From Paenibacillus aceti (GTDB taxonomy: Bacteria; Bacillota; Bacilli; Paenibacillales; Paenibacillaceae): a stretch of DNA of 64,000 nt. The notes beneath the pieces were generated by a model, which had not been told where the DNA came from, did not search any database, and was given only the letters and a program-made list of their open reading frames with translations. The stretch covers positions 4,879,556-4,943,555 of the forward strand of contig NZ_KZ987724.1 of the NCBI RefSeq assembly GCF_003614185.1, given 5' to 3'. A program made the position numbers and the translations under genes. Shown one piece after another: positions 18,139 through 27,512 of this stretch. Position 1 is the first letter of the stretch, and every line of letters begins with the position of its first letter.

Positions 18139-18834
18139 TTAACTGACGCTCATAAACCGTTCATACAGTTCATTGAAATCGATAATTTCTGCCTGGATGG
18201 GGAAATCTGTACTTTGGGCGCATACGGCCATTTTGTGCAGGGGATCAGGGGAGTATTGCCTGAAAAAGCAGTGCTTGAAGCTGTTCTCGGTGTCGAGTTG
18301 AATCTGTTCGCCCTGCTTGCGAACTGTAAAAGAAGACAGAGGCAGGGACAGCCCGCTCCCCTCCGCCTTGATATAGCTCTCCTTCAAGGTCCATAGCTCG
18401 AAGAAATAATCGGTTCTGGCTTGAGGCGACAGCGCGTTCAAATCGCTATTCTCCTGATTGGAGAAGAAGCGTTCAGCAATTCGGAGGTCGATGTCAGAGA
18501 TTCTCTCTACGTCGATTCCGATCGGGGCGTCGGAAATGGCGCTGACGATCCATTGGCCAGAGTGGGAATGGTTGAAATGCAATTCACTGACGCCTTGTAC
18601 CATCGGCTTGCCATAAGCAGCCTGTTCAATCTGCAGCGACCTGTTCTTAATATGGAGGTGACTGCATACTAGCCATCTGGAGAGAATATCAGCCATAAGC
18701 GAGCGGTAGGCATCCTCTTGCCGGGTGAATCTACCGATTCTATCCCGTTTAGGTGCAGGCAACTGTTGAAGCAGATTTTCAATATAAATAGGATTCATAT
18801 TTGTTCGTAAAGGGGTCATATAGATTTGTATCAT
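18139..18834 (-). CDS. sfp: 4'-phosphopantetheinyl transferase, Sfp type
   Basis: A 231-residue enzyme that transfers phosphopantetheine from CoA to a serine of carrier proteins (PCP/ACP) in NRPS, PKS or fatty-acid assembly. The family signatures are present: GIDVERI near the middle and FELWTLKESYIKAEG with the metal-binding Glu and catalytic Lys. I chose the ATG ending at 18834 because GGAG lies 7 bases upstream; the frame is open to a further ATG at 18849 with a poorer ribosome site. No NRPS or PKS gene lies in the window, so its carrier targets are elsewhere. Confidence 0.93.
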   Translation of the reverse strand: MIQIYMTPLRTNMNPIYIENLLQQLPAPKRDRIGRFTRQEDAYRSLMADILSRWLVCSHLHIKNRSLQIEQAAYGKPMVQGVSELHFNHSHSGQWIVSAISDAPIGIDVERISDIDLRIAERFFSNQENSDLNALSPQARTDYFFELWTLKESYIKAEGSGLSLPLSSFTVRKQGEQIQLDTENSFKHCFFRQYSPDPLHKMAVCAQSTDFPIQAEIIDFNELYERFMSVS

Positions 18835-18886
18835 AAGCTTCTCCATCATATTGAAAAAATATTGAGAAAGATTTCTTCCCGGTTCA

Positions 18887-18915
18887 TTTTCATTTTAGCA
18901 CAGTATGGATATAAT
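18887..18915 (+). promoter_or_regulatory. Candidate sigma-A promoter for tcyP
   Basis: TTTTCA (18887-18892), a 17-bp spacer and a perfect TATAAT (18910-18915). It would give a leader of about 140 nt before the tcyP start. An imperfect palindrome near 18987-19010 (TCGAGATTAT...TTATAATCGA) lies in that leader and could be an operator. Confidence 0.45.
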
Positions 18916-19063
18916 GAGATTTGTAGACTCTATCGTAAATATAGTTACTACCAAAAAATAATCTTAAATTAATCCTATCCATTTAGTCGAGATTATGATA
19001 TTATAATCGACAGTAATTAACCAACAGGGTCATACGATATGACAGTTGAGGGGAGAGACAGAA

Positions 19064-20455
19064 GTGGAAATTATTCAAGTAATTCTCAATGTTGTCGTTA
19101 TGCTTGCATTGATTGGGCTGTTGCTCTGGATGCAGAAGAAGCATATTTCTTTTACAAAACGGGTATTCACAGGTCTTGGACTAGGACTTGTATTCGGAGT
19201 TGCGCTGCAGGCAATCTATACATCCAGCTCTGATGTGTTAGCCAAATCGACGGATTGGTTCAATCTGATCGGTCGCGGCTATGTCGGCTTGCTGCAAATG
19301 GTCGTCATACCACTGATTATGGTATCGATTATTTCGGCGATTATGAAGCTGAAGGGTAAGCAGAATCTGGGCAAGATGACGGCGCTGATCATCGGTACGC
19401 TGTTGATTACGACGGCGATTGCCGCAACGGTTAGTATCGTCACCAGCCTCAGCTTCGACCTGAAGGCGATTCAGATTGAAGCGGGTCAGAAGGAACAGGA
19501 GCGCGGAGCGAAGCTTGAAGAGCGTGTCGGCGATGTAGCCGATAAGACGATTCCGCAGTATGTCCTGGACTTCATTCCAACCAATCCATTTGCGGATATG
19601 GCAGGTTCACGCAGCACTTCTACGATGGCGGTTGTCATTTTCTCGGCATTTATCGGTGTGGCTGTGCTTGGAATTGATAGGAAGAAACCGGAGCAAGCGG
19701 AAACCTTCCGTAAAATGGTGGATGCTGTATATGCGGTCGTTATGCGGATCGTTACCTTGGTACTGCGGCTTACGCCTTTCGGGATTCTGGCACTAATTAC
19801 GAATGTGGTCGCGACGACGAATCCGGAGGAGATTCTGAAGCTGCTCAAGTTCGTGGTCGCTTCCTATGTGGCGCTGATCGCCATGTTCATCATTCATTTA
19901 ATTATACTGGCACTCTTCGGATACAATCCAATTCAGTATGTGAGAAAAGTATTCCCAACGCTGATCTTCGCGTTCACCTCCCGTTCCAGCGTAGCTACCA
20001 TTCCGCTGAATGTGGAGACACAGACAAAACGGCTTGGCGTGCCAGAGGGCATTGCTAACCTGTCCGCTTCGTTCGGTTCGATGATCGGGCAGAACGGTTG
20101 CGCCGGGATTTATCCGGCCATGCTGGCTGTTATGATCGCACCAACGGTGGGGATCAATCCGATGAGCTGGGATTTCATTATTACCTTGATCCTCGTGGTC
20201 GTCATCAGTTCGTTCGGTGTTGCCGGCGTTGGCGGCGGGGCAACCTTCGCGTCGCTGATCGTGCTGTCGACGATGAACCTGCCCGTCGGCCTGGCGGGTC
20301 TGCTGATCTCGGTTGAACCACTGATCGACATGGGCCGTACTGCCCTGAACGTCAACGACTCTATCGTAGCCGGTGTTGTGACTGGCAAGGTGCTCGGCGA
20401 TAACGATAAAGACGTGTTCAAGCAAGATGTCGAGCTCGACGTTGTGCAAGCTTAA
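19064..20455 (+). CDS. tcyP: L-cystine:proton/sodium symporter, TcyP type
   Basis: A 463-residue inner-membrane dicarboxylate/amino acid:cation symporter (DAACS/SDF family), the same length as I recall for B. subtilis TcyP. It has about eight hydrophobic segments, the re-entrant serine-rich loop (FAFTSRSSVATIPLN) and the conserved substrate/cation motif GQNGCAGIYPA. GTG 19064 is preceded by GAGGGGAG eight bases away; an upstream in-frame start at 19046 would overlap that ribosome site. It is monocistronic and divergent from sfp. It imports cystine as a sulfur source; close relatives can carry other amino acids. Confidence 0.88.
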   Translation: MEIIQVILNVVVMLALIGLLLWMQKKHISFTKRVFTGLGLGLVFGVALQAIYTSSSDVLAKSTDWFNLIGRGYVGLLQMVVIPLIMVSIISAIMKLKGKQNLGKMTALIIGTLLITTAIAATVSIVTSLSFDLKAIQIEAGQKEQERGAKLEERVGDVADKTIPQYVLDFIPTNPFADMAGSRSTSTMAVVIFSAFIGVAVLGIDRKKPEQAETFRKMVDAVYAVVMRIVTLVLRLTPFGILALITNVVATTNPEEILKLLKFVVASYVALIAMFIIHLIILALFGYNPIQYVRKVFPTLIFAFTSRSSVATIPLNVETQTKRLGVPEGIANLSASFGSMIGQNGCAGIYPAMLAVMIAPTVGINPMSWDFIITLILVVVISSFGVAGVGGGATFASLIVLSTMNLPVGLAGLLISVEPLIDMGRTALNVNDSIVAGVVTGKVLGDNDKDVFKQDVELDVVQA

Positions 20456-20500
20456 GCAGGACGGCGCGAGTCTAATAAACTTTACCTGTCCCAGCATGTC

Positions 20501-20637
20501 AAAACTGCAAAAAAGCAGGCTTTTATCGCCTAGCCTCCCGGTTATGTGGAAATTCCTGCGATAATGCATCCTTTTTGCAAAAAATCATCCAATTTCGCTT
20601 AGATAGTCTGAAAAGCCTGCAGATTTGCAGGCTTTTT
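20501..20637. repeat. Three CCTGC-family palindromic repeats
   Basis: Copies lie at 20501-20525 (reverse), about 20550-20579 (degenerate) and 20611-20637. They share the palindromic core GCCTGCAnnnnTGCAGGC flanked by A-runs and T-runs, as at 43311-43500 and 54640-54713. Confidence 0.75.
20611..20637. terminator. Bidirectional terminator formed by a repeat copy
   Basis: AAAAGCCTGCA pairs with TGCAGGCTTTTT around a 4-base loop. The A-run/T-run symmetry allows termination from both sides, for tcyP and for the minus-strand pilin-like operon. Confidence 0.8.
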
Positions 20638-20721
20638 CCAAATAACCCAGCTAGGAGCGATCAGCCTCACGCAATTTCCTCAATCTGACCAAGCTGTCCC
20701 GCCGTTCCCCTTCAGTCGGAT

Positions 20722-20909
20722 CTCTAACGAAACACCATAACGTTATTACTGCCGAAACCGAAACATTTCAAATCTAACGAAACACCCTATCGTTATTCTG
20801 AGGGAATCGCGGCTTTAGACCCCAAATTGCTACCAATAGCGATACCCCGTTTCGTTAGAATTGGGGAAGACTCTTTTTGACGCGAATAGCGATACATAGT
20901 TTCGTTACA
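20722..20909. repeat. Intergenic quartet repeat, CTAACGAAAC family (locus A)
   Basis: Two copies begin CTAACGAAACACC (20722-20747 and 20773-20797). Two inverted copies ending TTTCGTTA follow (20835-20860 and 20885-20909). The within-pair spacing is about 50 bp and the inter-pair spacing about 62 bp. Confidence 0.85.
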
Positions 20910-20926
20910 GCTGCTAGTACCAATGA

Positions 20927-22204
20927 TCACCAGTTACCTTCCTTAAACACAATATCGCCGGGTTGATCAGGCGGCTTTGGCTTCCAATCCAGGCCCTCGA
21001 TGACCAGCCCGTTATTTCCGACAATGTGAACCGCGCCATTCGAGTAAATATAGCCGCGCAAAGAGGAGGGGGTGGAGCCTCCATTGATCTTGGTGGAGCC
21101 TGCGGTATAGAGCTTGAATTGATTTTTGCCATATAGAGTTGATTCTAATTTGTCATTCACATAAATTCGCCCAGCGGTTAGCGTACCCTCTAAATCGATA
21201 GAACTCGTATACAGATCCCCGATAATGATTACCTTAGGCGGCGGATTACTCTCCGGACTGGGGGCTTTTATATCCATTGCTCCGTTCACCCGTATAATAT
21301 TCCCCGAATGAATCTCTCCATTCCCATGAAGCTTCAGGCTTCCGTTAATATAAATACTTCCGGTGGCGGAGAGGGCCGACCCGGCTTCCATCGTCACATC
21401 TCCTTGAATCAAAAGATCACCATCAACCTGAACGCGTATTCCAGGCATTAGGTTCAAGTCTCTCAGGGCAACCGATTCGGTAAAGTGCTGGTTCTGTGAT
21501 ACAGCTCCGGAGTAAGTGGGGATCATGTTGAACAGGTCGGATAAGGAGTCAGTTAATTCTTTGTTGAGATCAGTAATTATTTGGGCTACATCAACCTGAC
21601 CGGGCTTCTCCAGTCCATTCGAGGGATTTGAGATCAGTGTCACCTTTTGCCCATTAATCGTTGAATCGGTAATCATAAAACCACTAGTAGAATAGATATT
21701 TCCTTCAACAAGGGTACTGTTAATATCTATGGGGCCTTGGCTAACAATCGTATAACCGTTGTCTGTTCCATCAGGGGGGCCAGTTGGGCTGTAGTTGAGA
21801 ATGATCTCGACTTTTCTCTGCAGGGTCTGTGTAATCTTGCCCGATTTGCCTATTGCAGAGACGACGGCGGTGTAACGCGAGCTCTCTTCGTCCATCGTCA
21901 CGCTGCCCGCATCCACAAAAGACGCAGCGATGTCCTGGACGTCCTCAAGGGTAGCTGGCTCCTCTTCATTCTGTAGATTCATGATTTGCGCGCGGAGATC
22001 GGATAGCTTCAGCATCAGCCGCGTCTCTCCATCCGCCTGAGCGGACACGATATCCCCGGAGATGTTCACCATACTCCTTGAGTCGGAGACGCTCCTCATC
22101 ACAAGCGTGCCCAGGATAAAGAGAAGGACGGTGAGCAGCAGTACGGAGAGCAGGGCGTATCCGCGTTCGTGTTCATGGGAGCGGGGGAAGATATGCATGC
22201 TCAT
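20927..22204 (-). CDS. PilX-like minor pilin with beta-helix-like C-terminus
   Basis: A 425-residue predicted surface or pilus protein, last of a three-gene minus-strand operon. A short cytoplasmic head and HERGYALLSVLLLTVLLF resemble the PilX-type prepilin segment, but position 5 after Gly is Ser rather than the usual Glu. Residues from about 230 carry repeating short beta-strand turns (GDLLIQGDVTMEAGSAL, GSIYINGSLKLHGNGEI, GRIYVNDKLESTLYG) like polymer-forming or beta-helix domains. The operon lies back-to-back with the pil operon, so it probably supplies a pilus tip or adhesin component. Confidence 0.75.
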   Translation of the reverse strand: MSMHIFPRSHEHERGYALLSVLLLTVLLFILGTLVMRSVSDSRSMVNISGDIVSAQADGETRLMLKLSDLRAQIMNLQNEEEPATLEDVQDIAASFVDAGSVTMDEESSRYTAVVSAIGKSGKITQTLQRKVEIILNYSPTGPPDGTDNGYTIVSQGPIDINSTLVEGNIYSTSGFMITDSTINGQKVTLISNPSNGLEKPGQVDVAQIITDLNKELTDSLSDLFNMIPTYSGAVSQNQHFTESVALRDLNLMPGIRVQVDGDLLIQGDVTMEAGSALSATGSIYINGSLKLHGNGEIHSGNIIRVNGAMDIKAPSPESNPPPKVIIIGDLYTSSIDLEGTLTAGRIYVNDKLESTLYGKNQFKLYTAGSTKINGGSTPSSLRGYIYSNGAVHIVGNNGLVIEGLDWKPKPPDQPGDIVFKEGNW

Positions 22205-22209
22205 TCACC

Positions 22210-22692
22210 TCATGATATAAATTTGATCGATACGAATAAATACAGAGGCTCAACCTTCGGCTCATCAGCCAAGCGGAATTGCAAGTGAAGCTGCAGCCCC
22301 TTGGAGTCTTGGGTAAAATAGGAGTCAGCCAACGATAGATCCTCATCATGCATCATGGAATCATTCATATACAGATTTCCTTCCTTCAACTGGAGCGTAA
22401 CCGGCTCGGTCACTCCGCTAAGCACATCCGTCAGCACCTCAGCCCTGATTTGGTCGAGTGGCCCGTCGGCGATCCTGACCGTATTTTTTAGCTTGGCTTG
22501 CAGAGTAGCGCTGAGGGTGACTGCCTTATTCCGCAGTTCGGTCTCATGGTTAATGCGTCCAAAGGCAAATAGCGAGGTGGTAAGAATGGTTGAGACCAAT
22601 AGAAGGATGAGTCCAGATAAAGCGATCGCGGCGAGCAGCTCTACCAGAGTTAAGCCGTCCTCTTTTCTTATCTGCTGGGCCAGATTTCTCAT
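22210..22692 (-). CDS. Prepilin-type minor pilin (PilW/PulJ-like)
   Basis: A 160-residue protein with a class III signal: basic head, G followed by LTLVELLAAIALSG with Glu at +5, then a hydrophobic helix. Prepilin peptidase would cut after Gly. The C-terminal region is of minor pilin size. Its ATG overlaps the stop of the upstream pilin-like gene by 4 bases (ATGA), indicating translational coupling, and the next gene starts 5 bases after its stop. It is probably exported and assembled by the type IV pilus machine encoded next door. Confidence 0.82.
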   Translation of the reverse strand: MRNLAQQIRKEDGLTLVELLAAIALSGLILLLVSTILTTSLFAFGRINHETELRNKAVTLSATLQAKLKNTVRIADGPLDQIRAEVLTDVLSGVTEPVTLQLKEGNLYMNDSMMHDEDLSLADSYFTQDSKGLQLHLQFRLADEPKVEPLYLFVSIKFIS

Positions 22693-23174
22693 GTGTGCTC
22701 ACCCCCGGCTGGTGCAAAATCCCGTCTGGCGGCCCCGACTAACGAGACTTGATGCTTGTATTCCCCCGCGAGGTCTGGATCTTTAGACCAATTTACAGTG
22801 ACTATGATATACAGGAAATCGGAATGGGAGGGATAATCGGGATAGGTCGTGCTGATCTTGGCGTGAATGGAATAGATATCGCGATTCTCATTAGGCAGTG
22901 AACGGCCGGAAGTTGCATACTTCTGGAGCTGGTCGAAGGGCATTGCCTGGATTTCATGCAGCCTTGCATTGGCCAGGTGAGTGGCTGACAAATGTTGATT
23001 GCTAAGCTTGCTCTGCGCAGCGCTGTTCGTGAAATAAGACAGGAAGTAAAGGCTGATCAGCGAGAGGATAACCAGGGCGGCCGCCACTTCGATCAGAGTC
23101 AGTCCCTCCTCGCGCGCAAGCGCGGAGCGACGTGAGGTCCAGTGGTGATCATGGGCAACACTCATCATCATCAT
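22689..23174 (-). CDS. Prepilin-type minor pilin (PilV/PulI-like)
   Basis: A 161-residue protein. After a 23-residue head comes REEGLTLIEVAAALVILSLI, a canonical prepilin cleavage segment with Glu at +5. It is the first gene of the minus-strand minor pilin operon. The start lies in a run of four consecutive ATG codons preceded by AAGGGAG; 23174 is the outermost, and initiation could slip within the run. Confidence 0.82.
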   Translation of the reverse strand: MMMMSVAHDHHWTSRRSALAREEGLTLIEVAAALVILSLISLYFLSYFTNSAAQSKLSNQHLSATHLANARLHEIQAMPFDQLQKYATSGRSLPNENRDIYSIHAKISTTYPDYPSHSDFLYIIVTVNWSKDPDLAGEYKHQVSLVGAARRDFAPAGGEHT

Positions 23175-23569
23175 GCTCCCTTTCCTGGGAATAGTTGATC
23201 TGCTATACGAGCAGGTTATATGCGGTTAGTAGGAGGGGTGTAGGAGTTAATAGGGACAATCTACCAATTATCATAGCATCTTTTCAAAAAAAGGTATATA
23301 ATGTGTAACATAACTTCCATAATATCCCCGAAATTTTGTTTTCTTACCCATCATAGTATTTTTGACCTACCAGTTTATTTTCCATTTACACGAACTATAT
23401 AAGTTGCATCTTGGCTCTACAGTCGACACAGTCAGAGAGAATTGTCCTAAGAAAGGGTGACTTTTTTTATATTGGACCCCTCTGTTTGTTTATTGCTATT
23501 TTTATAGTCCGAATTTATCAACTTATATAGTGACTATTGTCTTTTCGAATTCAGAGGAGAATGATGCAG
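23175..23569. other. Divergent promoter region of the two pilus operons
   Basis: No gene is seen in this AT-rich region. A TATAAT occurs near 23295. A weak hairpin (AGTCA at 23430, TGACT at 23458) runs into seven T, a possible leader terminator ahead of pilB. I could not match it to a known riboswitch. Confidence 0.45.
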
Positions 23570-25249
23570 ATGTTCAAAAAGAAGCTCGGCGAGCTCCTTC
23601 TGGAATCAGGAATCATTACGGAAGCGGAATTGCAGGCAGCGCTGGAGGAACAACGGCATTCCCGAAGAAAGCTCGGTGATATTCTGTTGTCGCAGGGCGC
23701 CATGACCGAGCATCAATTGATCGAGGTGCTTGAATTCCAGCTTGGAATTCCCCATGTAACTCTGTCGCGATTCCAAATCGATCCCAAGCTGGCCCAGATT
23801 GTACCTGAGACGCTAGCCAGGCGATATCAGGCATTGCCAATCCGCGCGGATGGCCGCAAGCTGATGGTCGCCATGACAGACCCGCTGGATTTGCTGGTTA
23901 TTGATGACCTGCGGATGAGCACTGGCTTTACGATTGAACCGGCGATTATCTCACAGGGAGAGCTACAGCTCGGCATTGCTAGACTGTACGGCCTGCAGAA
24001 CTCGATGAATGAAATGATCAACGACCTGAACGGGGAGGGTCATATCGAGGTCGAGGAGTCGGCGATCACCGATGAGGATTCTCCGGTCGTGCGGCTGGTG
24101 CAGCAGATGATAGAGCAGGCTGTCCGGCTTGGAGCGAGCGATATTCATGTCGATCCGATGGATACCCAAGTAGTGATACGTTACCGGATCGACGGCATGC
24201 TGCGCAATGAGCGTTCTATTCCGAAGACGATGCAGGGAGTGGTTACGGCCCGGCTCAAAATTATGGGCAACCTGAATATCGCCGAACGCAGACTCCCTCA
24301 GGATGGACGGATCAAGCTGTCCGTTGACGGCAAAGGGATTGATATTCGCCTATCCTCGCTTCCTACAGTGCATGGAGAGAAGATTGTTATGCGACTGCTT
24401 GATACGACCTCAGGGATCAAAGGAATTGAGAAGCTGGGCATGACGCAGCACAATCTTATGCTATTCAAGCGCATGATCGAGAAGCAGCATGGCATCGTGC
24501 TGCTGACAGGACCGACAGGCAGCGGCAAGACGACGACGCTCTATTCTGCTCTGCAGCACTTGAATCAGGAGCAGTCCAACATCATTACCGTTGAAGATCC
24601 TGTCGAGTACATGCTCGAGGGTGTGAACCAGATGCAGGTGCATACGGCGGCGGGGCTCACTTTCGCCAAGGGGCTGCGCTCCATATTGCGGCAAGACCCG
24701 AATATCATCATGGTCGGGGAAATCCGTGATTACGAGACAGCCGAGATCGCCATCCGCGCTTCATTAACCGGGCATTTGGTCTTCTCGACCTTACATACCA
24801 ATGATGCGGCAAGTACGGTCGTACGGCTTAGAGATATGGGGATAGAGCCGTATTTAATATCTTCGTCATTAATTGGTGTGGTTGCCCAGAGGCTGGTCAG
24901 GCGCATCTGTCCCGATTGCCGGACGGCTTATACGCCGGATCTGCAGGAGAGGATCTATCTTGAGCGCATCGGTGTGCAGGCGGATACGCTGTACCGTGGA
25001 ACAGGCTGCGGAACCTGCGGCAAGAGCGGGTACCGGGGGAGAATGGCGATACATGAAGTGCTGTATCTGGATGATGAACTGCGCGCCGCGATCGTGAAAG
25101 GCGTACCGATTCAAGAACTGCGCCGTTACACCGGAGAGCAAGGGATGAGGTCGCTGTTCGAGGATGGCCTTCTCAAAATGCAGGAGGGCAAGACGACGCT
25201 GCAGGAAATACTCCGTGAAACCGGAGAGGAAGAGGAGGTATGCGGATGA
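23570..25249 (+). CDS. pilB: Type IV pilus assembly ATPase PilB (GspE family)
   Basis: A 559-residue cytoplasmic hexameric ATPase that powers pilin polymerisation. The N-terminus has two MshEN-like motifs (KKLGELLLESG...LQAALEEQ and RKLGDILLSQG...LIEVLEFQ), which in relatives bind cyclic di-GMP. It then has the GspE core with Walker A GPTGSGKTTT, an Asp box and Walker B-type IIMVGEIRD, and a tetracysteine zinc site (CPDC...CGTC). I chose ATG 23570 because GAGGAG lies about 10 bases upstream and MFKKKLGELL fits the family. ATG 23564 is the alternative. Its stop overlaps the pilT start. Confidence 0.93.
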   Translation: MFKKKLGELLLESGIITEAELQAALEEQRHSRRKLGDILLSQGAMTEHQLIEVLEFQLGIPHVTLSRFQIDPKLAQIVPETLARRYQALPIRADGRKLMVAMTDPLDLLVIDDLRMSTGFTIEPAIISQGELQLGIARLYGLQNSMNEMINDLNGEGHIEVEESAITDEDSPVVRLVQQMIEQAVRLGASDIHVDPMDTQVVIRYRIDGMLRNERSIPKTMQGVVTARLKIMGNLNIAERRLPQDGRIKLSVDGKGIDIRLSSLPTVHGEKIVMRLLDTTSGIKGIEKLGMTQHNLMLFKRMIEKQHGIVLLTGPTGSGKTTTLYSALQHLNQEQSNIITVEDPVEYMLEGVNQMQVHTAAGLTFAKGLRSILRQDPNIIMVGEIRDYETAEIAIRASLTGHLVFSTLHTNDAASTVVRLRDMGIEPYLISSSLIGVVAQRLVRRICPDCRTAYTPDLQERIYLERIGVQADTLYRGTGCGTCGKSGYRGRMAIHEVLYLDDELRAAIVKGVPIQELRRYTGEQGMRSLFEDGLLKMQEGKTTLQEILRETGEEEEVCG

Positions 25250-26298
25250 TGAAGCCGGCTGCGGTCTATTTCTCCGATTTATTGAGACAAGCATTCGATC
25301 AAGGGGCGTCTGACCTTCATTTGACGGTCAATTCCCCGCCTGTGCTGCGCATTGACGGGCAGCTTCATCGGCTTGAGGCTGGAGCGCTGGCTCCCGCGCA
25401 ATTGGAAGAGTTCACCGAGTCCATGCTTAATCAAGCGCAATATGAGAAATTCACAGCGCGGGGCGAACTGGATTTCTCTTATGGAATTCCCGGGCTATCC
25501 AGGTTCCGGATCAATGTCTATCGCCAGCGCGGTTCAATTGGCATCGCCGCGAGGGTGATCTCGCCGACGATACCTTCATTTGAATCTTTGAAGCTGCCGT
25601 CGGTGCTGCTTAAGCTGGCCCAGAGGCCTCAGGGCTTATTCCTTGTTACTGGGCCGACAGGCAGTGGCAAGTCTACGACGTTAGCCTCGCTCATCGACCA
25701 TGTGAACAAATCCAAGAGGAAGCATATCGTCACCCTGGAGGACCCGATCGAGTACCTGCACCGTCATGAGCAGTCGATTATTAATCAGCGTGAGGTGGGC
25801 CTCGACACCTCTTCTTTCGGCGAAGGTCTGAGAGCCGCACTTCGTCAGGACCCGGACATTATTATGGTCGGGGAGATGCGCGATCCTGAGACGATCCGCA
25901 CTGCAATCACCGCTGCCGAGACCGGTCACCTTGTCTTTGCCACTCTTCATACCTCTGACGCTCCACAGACGATCGACCGGATTATCGATACATTCCCGCC
26001 AGAGCAGCAAGGTCAGATTCGCATTCAATTAGCTGCCACCTTGTTGATCGTTCTATCGCAGCGACTGCTGCCAGCCCGCAGCGGGAAGGGGAGAGTATGC
26101 GGGACAGAACTGCTGCTGAATACACCGGCTGTAAGCAATCTGATCCGTTCGGGGAAGGTGCATCAGATCAAGAGCGTGATGCAGACGAGCCATCACCTGG
26201 GCATGCACACCCTTGAGATGAGCCTCAAGGAGCTGCTCCGGCAGGGAACGATTGACGAGGCTTCTGCTAAGCCGTACTTCTTAGAAGGGCCGCTCTAA
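25246..26298 (+). CDS. pilT: Twitching-motility retraction ATPase PilT
   Basis: A 350-residue GspE-family ATPase lacking the MshEN domain, the usual size of PilT, which depolymerises pili. It has Walker A GPTGSGKSTT, the His box region (TGHLVFATLHT), and IIMVGEMRD for Walker B. ATG 25246 overlaps the pilB stop (ATGA) and is seven bases from GAGGAGG; an upstream ATG at 25240 is too close to the ribosome site. PilB and PilT together suggest dynamic, retractable pili. Confidence 0.93.
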   Translation: MMKPAAVYFSDLLRQAFDQGASDLHLTVNSPPVLRIDGQLHRLEAGALAPAQLEEFTESMLNQAQYEKFTARGELDFSYGIPGLSRFRINVYRQRGSIGIAARVISPTIPSFESLKLPSVLLKLAQRPQGLFLVTGPTGSGKSTTLASLIDHVNKSKRKHIVTLEDPIEYLHRHEQSIINQREVGLDTSSFGEGLRAALRQDPDIIMVGEMRDPETIRTAITAAETGHLVFATLHTSDAPQTIDRIIDTFPPEQQGQIRIQLAATLLIVLSQRLLPARSGKGRVCGTELLLNTPAVSNLIRSGKVHQIKSVMQTSHHLGMHTLEMSLKELLRQGTIDEASAKPYFLEGPL

Positions 26299-26299
26299 T

Positions 26300-27508
26300 A
26301 TGCCGCAATTTGCATATCGGGGAAAGGATCTCGTCTCAGGTAAAATCCGCCGTGGTGTCATCCAGGCAGTAGACCGGAATCATGCTCTGACTGAGCTAAG
26401 GCAGCAGTATATTGTAACGGAGATCCATGAGCAGCGCGAGACGGTCTGGAACAAGGATTTCTACATCGGCAATCCGGTCAAGAATGAGCAGTTTGTCGTC
26501 TTCTGCCGTCAATTCGCCACGATGATCCGCGCCGGGATATCGATCGTGGATGCGACCGAGGTGCTGGCTGCGCAATCCGAGAGCAAGCCGCTAGCGAAGG
26601 CGCTGCATGAGGTGAATGCAGAACTGCGTAAGGGCAACACCTTCTCGGGGGCGATTTCGGCTTATCCGCGTATTTTTCCGCCTATTTTCGTACATATGAT
26701 TCAGGCAGGGGAAGAGTCGGGCAGCATGGAGGATACGCTGGAGCGGCTAGCCGTATATTTCGAACGGGCCCATTACACCCGCGAGAAGGTCAAGTCGGCG
26801 ATGACCTATCCGGCAATTGTCAGTGTGATGGCGGTTTTTGTAGTGGTTTTCCTGTTAAAATTCATCATTCCACGGTTTCAGACGATGTTCCTGCAGCTTG
26901 GCGGCGAACTGCCGGCCATTACCCGATTTACGCTGTCACTCAGCCGGAGTATAGAGAACCATTGGTATATTTGGCTGTTGGCTATCATCTGGCTTATCGC
27001 CATCATTTATTTGCTGCTGCGCTGGGAGCGCGGGGCCTACGCCTGGGACTATATCAAGCTGAAGCTGCCGGTGTTCGGCCTATTGCAGCGGAAGAGCGCT
27101 ATCGCCCAGTTAACCCGCACATTGTCCTCGCTCTATGCCAGCGCGGTGCCCGTATTGCAATCGCTCGCCATCGTCGAGAAGATCGTCGGCAATAAAGTGA
27201 TCGGGGCAACGATCCGCGAATGTCAGACCTCACTGAGGCAGGGGCGACCGCTCTCAGAGCCGTTCCGGCAATCATGGATTTTCCCTCCGCTCGTTACCCA
27301 GATGATCGTGGTAGGGGAGGAGACGGGCTCGCTCGATGAGATGCTGGGCAAAATCGCCGATTTCTACGAAGTCGATGTAGAGAATAGCGTGGACAAGCTC
27401 AAGCAATTGATCGAGCCGATTATGATCGTCCTTCTGGCCGGTGTCGTCGGCTTCATTATGGCATCCATCATGATCCCGATGCTGAGCCTTTATGGAAATA
27501 TCAATTGA
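26300..27508 (+). CDS. pilC: Type IV pilus inner-membrane platform protein PilC
   Basis: A 402-residue GspF/PilC protein with two homologous cytoplasmic T2SSF domains (GEESGSMEDTLERLAVYFE in the first, GEETGSLDEMLGKIADFYE in the second) and three membrane helices. It anchors PilB and PilT beneath the growing pilus. It starts one base after the pilT stop, with a weak ribosome site inside pilT, so it is likely coupled. Confidence 0.93.
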   Translation: MPQFAYRGKDLVSGKIRRGVIQAVDRNHALTELRQQYIVTEIHEQRETVWNKDFYIGNPVKNEQFVVFCRQFATMIRAGISIVDATEVLAAQSESKPLAKALHEVNAELRKGNTFSGAISAYPRIFPPIFVHMIQAGEESGSMEDTLERLAVYFERAHYTREKVKSAMTYPAIVSVMAVFVVVFLLKFIIPRFQTMFLQLGGELPAITRFTLSLSRSIENHWYIWLLAIIWLIAIIYLLLRWERGAYAWDYIKLKLPVFGLLQRKSAIAQLTRTLSSLYASAVPVLQSLAIVEKIVGNKVIGATIRECQTSLRQGRPLSEPFRQSWIFPPLVTQMIVVGEETGSLDEMLGKIADFYEVDVENSVDKLKQLIEPIMIVLLAGVVGFIMASIMIPMLSLYGNIN

Positions 27509-27512
27509 TACC

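Larger units (their letters stand above)
20456..20926. other. Gene-free region filled by two repeat families
   Basis: Between convergent tcyP and the minus-strand pilin-like operon I see only the CCTGC-family palindromes and the CTAACGAAAC quartet. Confidence 0.7.

Noticed and set aside
23400-23470. Possible cyclic di-GMP riboswitch before pilB
   Set aside because: I looked for the conserved GEMM core and tetraloop features and did not find them; only a weak hairpin with a T-run is present.
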